DNA of 64,000 nt from PNON01 sp964387025 (lineage in GTDB: Bacteria > Chloroflexota > Anaerolineae > Anaerolineales > Anaerolineaceae): positions 116,568 to 180,567 of the forward strand of contig CAYLUZ010000008.1 in assembly GCA_964387025.1 (NCBI GenBank), read 5' to 3'. This document shows positions 1-7,566 of the stretch, piece by piece; the stretch's first letter is position 1; each line of letters begins with the position of its first letter. The position numbers were made by a program, and so were the translations under genes. Under the pieces are notes generated by a model. That model was given only the letters and a program-made list of their open reading frames with translations, searched no databases and was not told where the DNA came from.

Positions 1-157
1 CGCTAAGCTCTTCCAGGGCTTGGCTGGGGAGATATCCGATCTCATGATTGACATGCGTAAGAATGGGAATCAATTCGTCATCTTTTGCGCCATATTTTTT
101 GATTGCGCTCTGTACTGCTGTGTGTACTTTATCGGTGATACTTAAATCTGATGCCAT
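1..157 (-). CDS. NuoE-like [2Fe-2S] subunit, partial (N-terminus only)
   Basis: The reading frame begins at an ATG at 157 and runs off the left edge (52 codons visible). A strong ribosome binding site (GGAGGAGT) sits just before the ATG. The visible N-terminus reads DELIPILTHVNHEIGYLP, the helical start of the 24-kDa NuoE/HndA family, where a helical domain precedes the thioredoxin-like [2Fe-2S] domain. The cluster ligands are outside the window. It lies 49 bases downstream of the NuoF-like gene on the same strand, so it probably belongs to the same transcript. It is then a second NuoE-type subunit in one hydrogenase operon, after the one at 2981-3487. The family call rests on about 50 residues only. 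Confidence 0.65.
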   Translation of the reverse strand, partial: MASDLSITDKVHTAVQSAIKKYGAKDDELIPILTHVNHEIGYLPSQALEELS

Positions 158-206
158 ACTCCTCCTGCAGTTATATTTTTCCAGATCACGACCGGGTGAA
201 TCCGGT

Positions 207-1988
207 TTATCGAATTTCTATCGCATTAAAGTTACAAACCTGCATACATATGCCACATCGAACACAGATATCCGGATCTATCAGATGAGCTTGTCTGCGT
301 TCACCACTGATTGCATTGACCGGGCAATTGCGGGCACAAACTGTACAACCAGTACAGACATCAGGAAGGATTTCATATCGAATTAGGGCTTTACAAACTT
401 TCGATGGACATCGCTTTTCATAGATGTGTGCTTCATACTCAGCCCGGAAATGTTTGAGGGTGCTTTCTACGGGAGTAGGTGCTCCCTGACCAAGGCCACA
501 AAGGCTGGTCACTTTGATCTCATTACAGAGCATCTCCAGTGTTTCTATATCTCCATCCTTACCTTTACCAGCGCATATGTTTTCAAGTATGTCTAAAATA
601 CGGCGGGTTCCAACACGGCAAGGGGTGCATTTTCCACAACTTTCATCCTGAGTGAATTCCATAAAAAAGCGGGCGATATCCACCATACAGGTATCTTCGT
701 CCATTACGATCAAGCCACCGGACCCCATCATGGACCCTGCCGCAGTTAAGGACTCATAATCTATTGGCAGATCAAGGTAAGTTGCCGGTAAACAGCCACC
801 CATTGGTCCACCTGTTTGGATGGCTTTAAAAGCTTTGTCGTCTTTGATTCCACCACACACGTCATAAACAACGTCTCGCAGGGTGATCCCAAATGGAACT
901 TCGATTAAACCGGAATTCTTGATATCACCAGCAATGGCAAAGGTCTTCGTTCCTTTACTCTTTTCATTTCCCATGCTGGCAAACCATTCCGCGCCTTTAA
1001 GAATAATTTGAGAGACATTCGCATAGGTTTCGACATTATTTACATTTGTAGGTTTTCCCCAAAGCCCGCTGTCGGCGGGGAAAGGTGGTCTTGGTCGAGG
1101 TTCTCCCCTTTTGCCTTCAATGGAAGCCATTAATGCTGTTTCTTCACCACAAACAAAGGCACCTGCGCCCATCCTTACTTCAAGGTCAAAATCAAAACCA
1201 GATCCAAGAATGTCTTTGCCGAGAAAACCTATTGCCCGAGCCTGTTTTATCGCTAGATTGAGAGTGCGGACGGCTATAGGATACTCAGCACGGCAATAAA
1301 TATAGCCCTGATGAATGCCAGCTGCATAGGCGGCGATAATCATGCCCTCAATTACAGAATGTGGGTCACCTTCCAATACACGCCGATTCATAAATGCGCC
1401 GGGATCACCTTCATCTGCATTACAAATTAAATATTTGATCGGGTCTTTTTTTGCTGCAACGAAAGACCACTTCTTTGCAGCAGGGAAACCAGCACCGCCA
1501 CGTCCACGTAAACCGGAAGCAAGTACAGTATCAATCACCTGGGGAGGAGTCATTTCGGATAAGGCTTTTCCAAGACCAAGATAGCCATCTTCTGCAATGT
1601 AGTCTTCAATATTTTCCGGGTCAATTACTCCGCAATTGCGCAGAACCACACGAATTTCTTTTGATTTTGGAGCACGTAATTCCTCATCCGCAACAGTAGT
1701 ATCTGACTCAAGGAACTTCTCGGCAATTCTACCTTTCAAGAAATGCTCTTCTACCAAATAGGGAATATCATCAACAGTCAGATTGGTATAGTGAACACCC
1801 TCCGGGTAAACCATAATTTCCGGTCCATGAATACATCCGCCAATACGCGAAGTCTCCAAGACTTGAATCTCATCAATGAGACCTTCAGCTACCAATTCAT
1901 CCTGAATGGCATCCATGACATCATGAGCGCCTTTTGATAAACACTCAGGATCTATGCAAACTAATACATGAGAACGATAATACTTCAT
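207..1988 (-). CDS. hndC: NuoF/HndC-like NAD(P)H- and FMN-binding subunit of bifurcating [FeFe]-hydrogenase
   Basis: 593 residues, the usual size for HydB/HndC. Domain order: N-terminal thioredoxin-like [2Fe-2S] domain (about 1-90); 51-kDa FMN/NADH domain (about 125-350, with GLRGRGGAGFP and NADEGDPGAF); SLBB domain; NADH-4Fe-4S domain (ESCGKCTPCRVG, then LCGLGQGAP); and a C-terminal two-[4Fe-4S] ferredoxin (CTGCTVCARNC and CVRCGICMQVC). In this family the subunit oxidises or reduces NAD(P) through FMN and passes electrons along Fe-S clusters to the hydrogenase subunit. The first [2Fe-2S] domain shows Cys11, Cys16 and Cys52 but no Cys four residues before Cys52 (an Arg is there), so that cluster may be altered. 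Neighbours are HndB-like upstream and a NuoE-like partial gene downstream. NAD versus NADP preference cannot be read from the sequence. Confidence 0.9.
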   Translation of the reverse strand: MKYYRSHVLVCIDPECLSKGAHDVMDAIQDELVAEGLIDEIQVLETSRIGGCIHGPEIMVYPEGVHYTNLTVDDIPYLVEEHFLKGRIAEKFLESDTTVADEELRAPKSKEIRVVLRNCGVIDPENIEDYIAEDGYLGLGKALSEMTPPQVIDTVLASGLRGRGGAGFPAAKKWSFVAAKKDPIKYLICNADEGDPGAFMNRRVLEGDPHSVIEGMIIAAYAAGIHQGYIYCRAEYPIAVRTLNLAIKQARAIGFLGKDILGSGFDFDLEVRMGAGAFVCGEETALMASIEGKRGEPRPRPPFPADSGLWGKPTNVNNVETYANVSQIILKGAEWFASMGNEKSKGTKTFAIAGDIKNSGLIEVPFGITLRDVVYDVCGGIKDDKAFKAIQTGGPMGGCLPATYLDLPIDYESLTAAGSMMGSGGLIVMDEDTCMVDIARFFMEFTQDESCGKCTPCRVGTRRILDILENICAGKGKDGDIETLEMLCNEIKVTSLCGLGQGAPTPVESTLKHFRAEYEAHIYEKRCPSKVCKALIRYEILPDVCTGCTVCARNCPVNAISGERRQAHLIDPDICVRCGICMQVCNFNAIEIR

Positions 1989-2011
1989 ATAAACCTTAAT
2001 AATCTTTAATT

Positions 2012-2383
2012 TTAGGAGAGCTGGATAAGATTGCTCTGGACAACTTTACCATTGACAACGTGTTCTTTCATAATCCTTTTGGCTACTTCGGGGGTAACTT
2101 TGCCGTAGGTGACTTTTGGTTGTTCACCAATGATTATTTGAACGATCGGCTCTTTCTCGCACAGTCCAATGCAGCCTGTCTGGGTGACAAGAATACTTGA
2201 TAGGTTATCAGTTTCAATAACATCCAAAATGGATTTCATAGCATCACGAGCTCCAGCCGCAATTCCACAGGTTCCCATACCAACAATGACCTGGGCAGTT
2301 CCGGAAGTTGCTTTTGCTTTCCTTTTTTCAAGAGCTTCTTCACGGATCTTCTTTAAATCTTCTAGTGTTTTAACAGTTGACAT
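2012..2383 (-). CDS. hndB: HndB-like (2Fe-2S) ferredoxin-domain protein
   Basis: 123 residues with a charged N-terminal helix (about 1-25) and a thioredoxin-like [2Fe-2S] fold. GMGTCGIAAGA gives Cys39 and TGCIGLCEKEP gives Cys71 and Cys75. This matches HndB of NADP-reducing hydrogenases, a small electron-transfer subunit between HndA and HndC. The start is supported by GGAG six bases before the ATG. It lies between the GHKL ATPase gene (29 bases) and the NuoF-like gene (23 bases), so co-transcription is likely. Only three family Cys are visible in place of the usual four ligands, which is common for HndB-type proteins. Confidence 0.85.
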   Translation of the reverse strand: MSTVKTLEDLKKIREEALEKRKAKATSGTAQVIVGMGTCGIAAGARDAMKSILDVIETDNLSSILVTQTGCIGLCEKEPIVQIIIGEQPKVTYGKVTPEVAKRIMKEHVVNGKVVQSNLIQLS

Positions 2384-2413
2384 TTTTCACTCCTGTTTAT
2401 GAATACCGAATAT

Positions 2414-2974
2414 TTATTTAATTGAGAGAACATCATGTTGGACCCCTGCAATTCCTTCTTTAAGGTGATCCCTGAGGAACGTAATTACAGATGGTTCTGA
2501 CAGAGAAATATCTCCCAATTCGCTTTTAAAAAACTCGTCATCAAATTCAAACATCACTTCATTATACTCATACCGAAATATCCAATGGATATCGGGGTAG
2601 CCAATTACAAGTATCGTGATCGTATTGACAATATCACCCAAAGGCATACGGTCAATATGACTTCGCTGAAAAATGCAAGATATTTTGGTACCCTTATTTG
2701 GAACGGAATTAATTGTTAAGCTACCATTACAAGATTCAGCTGCTGCTTTTAATAATGGAATTCCCAATCCTACTTTGCGGGTTGTTCTGGTAGTAACGAA
2801 TGGATCGGTCACTGTTCGGACCATCTCTTCGCTCATTCCTCTTCCATTGTCCGTTACCGAAAAAGATAATTTATCTGTAAGCAAGTTTTCATGGACAGAA
2901 ATCCGAACGAGATCTGCTTGTGCGGTCACACAATTCTCCGCTATATCAAGAATATGCAGTGCTAATTCTCGCAC
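2414..2974 (-). CDS. GHKL-type ATPase of the hydrogenase cluster
   Basis: 186 residues. The N-terminal half is a histidine-kinase-like ATPase domain: N-box Asn14 in HILDIAEN, G1 box DNGRGMS (Asp42), and G2 box GLGIPLLKAAAE (about 69-80). There is no dimerisation/phospho-acceptor domain and no receiver. The C-terminal part (about 120-186) has no motif I recognise. Single-domain ATPases of this type occur in [FeFe]-hydrogenase operons of Thermotoga and clostridia, where a regulatory role (anti-sigma or partner-switch like) has been proposed. It starts 6 bases after the NuoE-like gene and precedes hndB, placing it inside the structural operon. The biochemical target is unknown. Confidence 0.8.
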   Translation of the reverse strand: MRELALHILDIAENCVTAQADLVRISVHENLLTDKLSFSVTDNGRGMSEEMVRTVTDPFVTTRTTRKVGLGIPLLKAAAESCNGSLTINSVPNKGTKISCIFQRSHIDRMPLGDIVNTITILVIGYPDIHWIFRYEYNEVMFEFDDEFFKSELGDISLSEPSVITFLRDHLKEGIAGVQHDVLSIK

Positions 2975-2980
2975 AATCTC

Positions 2981-3487
2981 CTATTCCTGGCACTGCCGGA
3001 TAAATTGGGGGAATTTGTTTGGTTTTACCCGCCCGTGAGTTTCTTCATCCACTACAACAACTGGCGCTTGGCTGCAAGCACCAACACAACGGCATACTTC
3101 CAATGTGATCATTCCATCTTCGGTTGTTTGACCTGGATTGATTCCAAGAGATTGTTTTGCTTTTTCGATCAATTGAGGGGTGCCTCCAACATAGCAGGCA
3201 GTACCCATACAGAATTTAATGGTATGTTTTCCACGGGGCTTGGTGGTAAAGAAGGAGTAGAAAGAAACAACTCCATGGATCGCACTTACGGGAATATCAA
3301 GTTCTTTCGAAACATAAGCCTGCATGGGTTCAGAAATATAACCAACCTGACTCTGTAATTCATTTAAAATTACCATGGTAGCCCCAGGTCGTTTTATATT
3401 ATTCAGAATTATGTTGTCAATAACAATTTTTTGTTCGGGAATATTAATCGGGTTTGTTGCTGGCGCATTTTCAATTACATTGAACAT
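2981..3487 (-). CDS. hndA: NuoE/HndA-like [2Fe-2S] subunit
   Basis: 168 residues, complete NuoE/HydC family. A helical N-terminal part (about 20-85, LQSQVGYISEPMQAYVSKEL) is followed by a thioredoxin-like [2Fe-2S] domain. Ligands are visible in CMGTACYVGG and CRCVGACSQAP. In the family this subunit relays electrons between the FMN subunit and the other Fe-S proteins of the hydrogenase. Spacing to the downstream ATPase gene is 6 bases. The first residues (about 1-20) look like a non-conserved extension, so a slightly later start is possible. About 130 bases separate it from the upstream PHP gene. Confidence 0.9.
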   Translation of the reverse strand: MFNVIENAPATNPINIPEQKIVIDNIILNNIKRPGATMVILNELQSQVGYISEPMQAYVSKELDIPVSAIHGVVSFYSFFTTKPRGKHTIKFCMGTACYVGGTPQLIEKAKQSLGINPGQTTEDGMITLEVCRCVGACSQAPVVVVDEETHGRVKPNKFPQFIRQCQE

Positions 3488-3619
3488 TCTTAGTACATCC
3501 TCTCAACTGGCAGGTAGAAAGCCAGAAAGTATAAAATTAGTCTATAAAAGTGTACATGCGAGATGATAGTTTGGTCAGATACTAAATGTCATATTCTCTA
3601 ACGCGAGTTGTCAACTTGT

Positions 3620-4357
3620 TTAGAGCAGTGAGAAATTTCGATTGCTTATACCTTTGAATGCTTTGATCATTTCACCGACGGATGAGGATTCCATCTCAAA
3701 GCAGCAACTACCCATAAATTCATTCAAACGATGGACATCACCGCTTTGTATTACCGGGAATCTTTTTATTCCAGGGTGTAATAGAGCAATTTTTTCCGGA
3801 GATGTAAATCTGGATATTTCAACAGCATCAAATTGTGCATCGGGAGGAAAAAATCCCAACATGTTGATTAACCCGTATGCTTTTCTATCAACATGGGCAG
3901 GGATGGCGAGACCTCCAAGTTTATGAACTTCCAAAACAGCGTCATCGAGCCCAAGATCAACAGATGCCAATAAAAGGCGAGATTCGGTTCTGAGAAATTC
4001 ACCAGTGGCATCAACTACAAACTGCTCTCCGAAATGTTCGGGATCATTATTTATTGGTGGTAATAATGGATCAATTAATTGCTGTAATGCAAATGCCTGC
4101 CTTGGATTGTCAAAAATACATAAAAGATGCACTTCTTCACGGGTTTGCAATTCCATGCCGGGTAAAATGGTAATACCGGAGTTAACCGCTGCATCCATCA
4201 GGGCAGGAATGTTTGCAGTGCTATTATGATCAGTAATTGCAAGTAGATTAATCTCCAGATCAAAGGCAGATTGAATAATTAAAGGTGGTATCATTTCCAC
4301 TTCAGCGCAAGGTGACAGAACTGTATGGACGTGTAATTCTGCACGATACTTAAACAT
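3620..4357 (-). CDS. PHP-domain phosphoesterase of the hydrogenase cluster
   Basis: 245 residues. The PHP metal-binding motifs are present in order: HVHTVLSPCAE near the N-terminus, TDHNS, GMELQTREEVH, PAHVDR and SGDVHR. The family consists of metal-dependent phosphoesterases related to the PHP domains of DNA polymerase III and histidinol phosphatase; the substrate of this subgroup is not known. Stand-alone PHP proteins of this size are recurrent neighbours of HydABC genes (for example in the Thermotoga hydrogenase locus), suggesting regulation or nucleotide processing. It sits 24 bases downstream of a DRTGG-type gene. Confidence 0.85.
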   Translation of the reverse strand: MFKYRAELHVHTVLSPCAEVEMIPPLIIQSAFDLEINLLAITDHNSTANIPALMDAAVNSGITILPGMELQTREEVHLLCIFDNPRQAFALQQLIDPLLPPINNDPEHFGEQFVVDATGEFLRTESRLLLASVDLGLDDAVLEVHKLGGLAIPAHVDRKAYGLINMLGFFPPDAQFDAVEISRFTSPEKIALLHPGIKRFPVIQSGDVHRLNEFMGSCCFEMESSSVGEMIKAFKGISNRNFSLL

Positions 4358-4381
4358 GACTATTCCAGATTACTGAAATTG

Positions 4382-4723
4382 TTATCCCCGTAATCCCAAC
4401 TCCCAGATTTTTCCACAGACATCGAAAGATTTTTCCGAGGTAGATAATAAAGTTATTCCCTCTGAATTTGCTTTTTCAATGGTTTCTGGTTCAGGAAGAG
4501 CGCCTTCGGTGATGATTATTGCTGCAAGGTCCAGCAGGGCGGCCACGGCGACAATATTAGTGTGGCACTGCAGTGTGATCCATATTCCTTGATGCCCTGC
4601 GCCAGCCATTACGCAACTTAGCAAATCGGAGCAGTATGCACTGGATGCTTGGATCGTAGAGAAGTCTTTAGCGTTAGTAAGAATGGTCAACTGGTTTTTT
4701 TGAATGATATCTTGCAGGTTCAT
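4382..4723 (-). CDS. DRTGG-type regulatory protein (short)
   Basis: 113 residues, one domain. The pattern is that of the DRTGG domain found next to CBS and hydrogenase genes: hydrophobic strands ending in YCSDLLSCVMAGA, then a Rossmann-like half (IWITLQCHTNIVAVAALLD, AAIIITEG) and a conserved ending ANSEGITLLST. No kinase P-loop is present, so it is not an HPr kinase. It shares its design with the gene at 5739-6119; both flank the CBS-ATPase gene. A sensory or adaptor role is inferred from context only. Confidence 0.75.
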   Translation of the reverse strand: MNLQDIIQKNQLTILTNAKDFSTIQASSAYCSDLLSCVMAGAGHQGIWITLQCHTNIVAVAALLDLAAIIITEGALPEPETIEKANSEGITLLSTSEKSFDVCGKIWELGLRG

Positions 4724-4740
4724 TGATTGGCCTCCAATTA

Positions 4741-5721
4741 TTATGATGAGATTTCTCCAAAACTATCCTGATCTTTTAGAAATAACTTCATCTTTAGACG
4801 GGTCCCTTTTTCCAGGGTGGATTCCAGTTTTATTTGATCCACACAACGTGAGATATTAACCAGCCCCATACCAGCTCCAAACCCCATCTCTCGAACTTGT
4901 TCGGATGCTGTAGAAAAACCCGGTTTCATCGCCAACTCGATATCTTTAATACCAGGGCCATCATCTATTGCTTCCATGGTTATTTGGTGAGGTTCTATCT
5001 CAACCCTAATTATTCCGCCGTTCTTTGAATGTATGATCAAATTAATTTCAGCTTCATATATTGCAATTCCACATCTGCGGGCAATTTGAGGTGAGGCTCC
5101 AAGCCGCATTAATGCTCGTTTTATGTAAGAGGAAGCTGCCCCGCCATGAATAAAATCCCTTGGTTTAATGTTATACCTGAGAACCAAACTGGTACGCGTG
5201 GAAATAATATCATCAAATAAATGGCTTGCCCTATAAACGCGAATTTCCTCCTGCTGAAATTCATTGGTCAATTTCTTAAGGAGACCCCTGGTTACATCTC
5301 CTTTGGTGATGATTCCAACGAGCTTGTTCTCAATATCCAACACAGGTAAACGGCCAATATTGCTGTGTACAAAGGTTTTCAAAGCTTCAATCACAGGGTC
5401 AAATTCTTTGACTGAAATCACATTTGGAGACATATATTTACTGACTGGTGATTTTAGATCATATTCCCTTAAACAGCGAATGAGGTCCTCAATGCTGAGA
5501 ACCCCAACCAAATTTTCATCTTTTACAACTGGCGCACCAGAAATCCTTTTGGCACGGAAAAGTTCAGAGACCTCTTCCATTGACGTTTCCGGTTGTATGA
5601 TCAATATATTGCTGGTCATCACCTGGTTGATCTTTAGCTCATATGCTAATTCTTCAACCTTCGAAATGTTATCAGCGATCTCATCAGTAATTACAATCCC
5701 TTTTTTATCGCTCTGATTCAT
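4741..5721 (-). CDS. CBS-pair and histidine-kinase-like ATPase fusion
   Basis: 326 residues. Two tandem CBS motifs (about 33-150; VMTSNILIIQPETSMEEV, and YMSPNVISV with VGIITKGDVTRG) form an adenine-nucleotide-binding Bateman module. This is joined to a C-terminal GHKL ATPase domain of the RsbW/SpoIIAB type (about 190-315; EAEINLIIHSKNGG, DDGPGIKDIE, GFGAGMGLVNI). No phospho-acceptor His domain is visible, which favours an anti-sigma/serine-kinase-like switch over a sensor kinase. It lies 17 bases after the first DRTGG gene and 17 before the second. Likely role (inferred): couple energy or redox state, read as adenine nucleotides, to hydrogenase expression or activity. Confidence 0.85.
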   Translation of the reverse strand: MNQSDKKGIVITDEIADNISKVEELAYELKINQVMTSNILIIQPETSMEEVSELFRAKRISGAPVVKDENLVGVLSIEDLIRCLREYDLKSPVSKYMSPNVISVKEFDPVIEALKTFVHSNIGRLPVLDIENKLVGIITKGDVTRGLLKKLTNEFQQEEIRVYRASHLFDDIISTRTSLVLRYNIKPRDFIHGGAASSYIKRALMRLGASPQIARRCGIAIYEAEINLIIHSKNGGIIRVEIEPHQITMEAIDDGPGIKDIELAMKPGFSTASEQVREMGFGAGMGLVNISRCVDQIKLESTLEKGTRLKMKLFLKDQDSFGEISS

Positions 5722-5738
5722 TCGATCACTCCAGGGTA

Positions 5739-6119
5739 TTAATCATCACAGGAACAAGGACCATCACCGACCGGACTCTCAAGTGATGGAAGCCCAGCTC
5801 TGAATAATCTTCCACATAATTCAAAAGTTCCGTAAGGTGTTGAAATTAATGGAATGCATTCCTCATTGGCCAAGTCTATTGTTTCCTGGGGAGGCTGCTT
5901 ACCGCGAACGACAACGATTGCCGCAACATCTGCCATTTGTGCAGTCCTGACAACCTGTGGATTGCATAATCCGGTCAATAAAACAGCGTCAGGTTGGATG
6001 GATGCCAGAACGTCACTCATTAGGTCAGCTCCGCAGCCACCTTTTATTTCACGATTAAGATCACACCCATCGGAAATTAATGTTCCATCAATAATTGTAA
6101 TTAAATCTTTTGTATTCAT
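5739..6119 (-). CDS. DRTGG-type regulatory protein, first gene of hydrogenase operon
   Basis: 126 residues. Visible features: LISDGCDLNREIKGGCGADL, then DAVLLTGLCNPQVVRTAQM, AAIVVVRGK and ANEECIPLISTP, the DRTGG-domain succession also seen at 4382-4723. The C-terminus has a short extra tail with two Cys (GPCSCDD). It is the first gene of the minus-strand run, and a sigma70-like promoter lies about 50 bases upstream. Stand-alone DRTGG proteins of this type accompany bifurcating hydrogenases; their ligand is unknown. Confidence 0.75.
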   Translation of the reverse strand: MNTKDLITIIDGTLISDGCDLNREIKGGCGADLMSDVLASIQPDAVLLTGLCNPQVVRTAQMADVAAIVVVRGKQPPQETIDLANEECIPLISTPYGTFELCGRLFRAGLPSLESPVGDGPCSCDD

Positions 6120-6166
6120 AACTGACTGCCTATCGAATGCTTAATAAGTATTTTTTTCTTCTGGTT

Positions 6167-6194
6167 AGTATACAATACTAAATATAAATCTCAA
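6167..6194 (-). promoter_or_regulatory. Predicted sigma70 promoter of the hydrogenase operon
   Basis: On the minus strand TTGAGA (6189-6194) and TATACT (6167-6172) are separated by 16 bases. The match is 5/6 and 5/6 to the consensus. It points toward the ATG at 6119 and leaves a leader of about 40 bases. hisS starts divergently at 6284, so the 164-base gap holds control sites for both directions. Confidence 0.5.
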
Positions 6195-6283
6195 TATTAT
6201 TAAATGTGCAATTTAGAAGGATGATTGTAACATCATTGCATGTTAAAATTAAGAATTCTTAAAAACAGGAAAGCTGAAAAATT

Positions 6284-7549
6284 ATGAAACCTACCATTCA
6301 AGGTGTAAAAGGGGCGAGGGATTTTTACCCGGAAGATATGGCTTTTCGATCCTGGTTGTACCAAAAGCTGGGCAAAATTTCTAAAAGCTTCGGATACCAG
6401 GAATATGATGGACCGTTTCTGGAGAAAATTGAACTATATGCAGCAAAATCCGGTGAAGAACTGGTAAAAGAGCAAAGTTTTGTTTTTCCTGATCGAAGTG
6501 GAGAGCTTATTGCCTTACGCCCTGAGCTAACTCCCAGCCTGGCAAGAATGGTGGCAGCACAACAAAACGTGCTCATATTTCCTATCAGGTGGTGGTCATT
6601 CGGCCCATTCTGGCGCTATGAAAGGCCGCAAAAGGGTCGTTCCAGGGAATTCTTTCAATGGAATATTGACCTGATCGGTGTGAATTCAAGAGAAGCGGAT
6701 GTTGAGATGTTGGCAATCGGATGCACTCTATTTAAAGAAATTGGATTAACCCCGGATCAGGTGGTCATCAACGTCAATAATCGTGAGCTGATGGAAACAG
6801 AAATACTCAGGCTCGGGATAGAAAACAGCCAACTGCCATCGGTATTCAAACTGATCGATAGAAAAGATAAAATGAGTCCGGATAATTGGAGGATCTATGC
6901 CATTGAGAATGGTATCAGCGAAGCTAATTTCACTGGACTCAGTAATCTGTTACAGAATAGTGAACTCTGGAAACAATCACCTGATCTTGTCAGAATATTT
7001 GAATTGGCTGAGGTAATGGGGATTTCTGAATATATTCGGTACGATGCTGGCATCATACGGGGACTGGATTACTACACCGGAATTGTGTTTGAAGCTCGGG
7101 ATCTGGAAGGTGGAAGGGCAATATTTGGCGGAGGCAGGTACGATAACCTGGTAGCGGATGTTGGCGGCCAGCCAGCTGGTGGGATTGGATTTGCCATGGG
7201 GGATGTGGTTCTTAGGCTAATACTGGAAAAATATGATCGGTCACCAGAATTAGCAGTCAATCCAGCTCAAGTATTAGTGACTGTTTTTAATGAATTTACT
7301 GCCGGAAAATCCAATTCCATTGCTGTTAAACTTAGGGGGGCAGGAATTAATACAATTTGCTATCCAGAGGTGAGCAAGCTGCCGAAGCAGTTTAAGTTTG
7401 CCGACCGGATAGGGATTAAATTCATTCTTGTCATTGGTCCTGATGAGGTTCAGAATATGACGGTAGTTGTTAAGGATCTGTTGAACAGCAGCCAGGAGAC
7501 ATTGGCTGAAGATGGTTTAGTAAAATACTTACTTCATAAGATCAACTAG
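6284..7549 (+). CDS. hisS: Histidyl-tRNA synthetase
   Basis: 421 residues, normal length for HisRS. It charges tRNA-His with histidine. Class II motifs are visible: RPELTPSLAR (motif 2 entry), RYERPQKGRSREFFQ, and the HisRS signature GLDYYTG, followed by GGGRYDNL. The C-terminal anticodon-binding domain covers about 330-421. The opening GVKGARDFYPEDM is typical. AAAACAGG gives a modest ribosome site before the ATG. It is followed after 17 bases by a UroD-like gene. HisZ regulatory paralogues lack the charging motifs, which are complete here. Confidence 0.95.
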   Translation: MKPTIQGVKGARDFYPEDMAFRSWLYQKLGKISKSFGYQEYDGPFLEKIELYAAKSGEELVKEQSFVFPDRSGELIALRPELTPSLARMVAAQQNVLIFPIRWWSFGPFWRYERPQKGRSREFFQWNIDLIGVNSREADVEMLAIGCTLFKEIGLTPDQVVINVNNRELMETEILRLGIENSQLPSVFKLIDRKDKMSPDNWRIYAIENGISEANFTGLSNLLQNSELWKQSPDLVRIFELAEVMGISEYIRYDAGIIRGLDYYTGIVFEARDLEGGRAIFGGGRYDNLVADVGGQPAGGIGFAMGDVVLRLILEKYDRSPELAVNPAQVLVTVFNEFTAGKSNSIAVKLRGAGINTICYPEVSKLPKQFKFADRIGIKFILVIGPDEVQNMTVVVKDLLNSSQETLAEDGLVKYLLHKIN

Positions 7550-7566
7550 GCACACCAGTTTTTAAA

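Noticed and set aside
48..386. Plus-strand open frame of 112 codons
   Set aside because: It overlaps the end of the NuoF-like gene and the start of the NuoE-like gene on the opposite strand; no ribosome site and no protein-like composition.
6120..6283. T-box or histidine attenuator before hisS
   Set aside because: The gap is short and shows no T-box core or specifier-loop hairpin.
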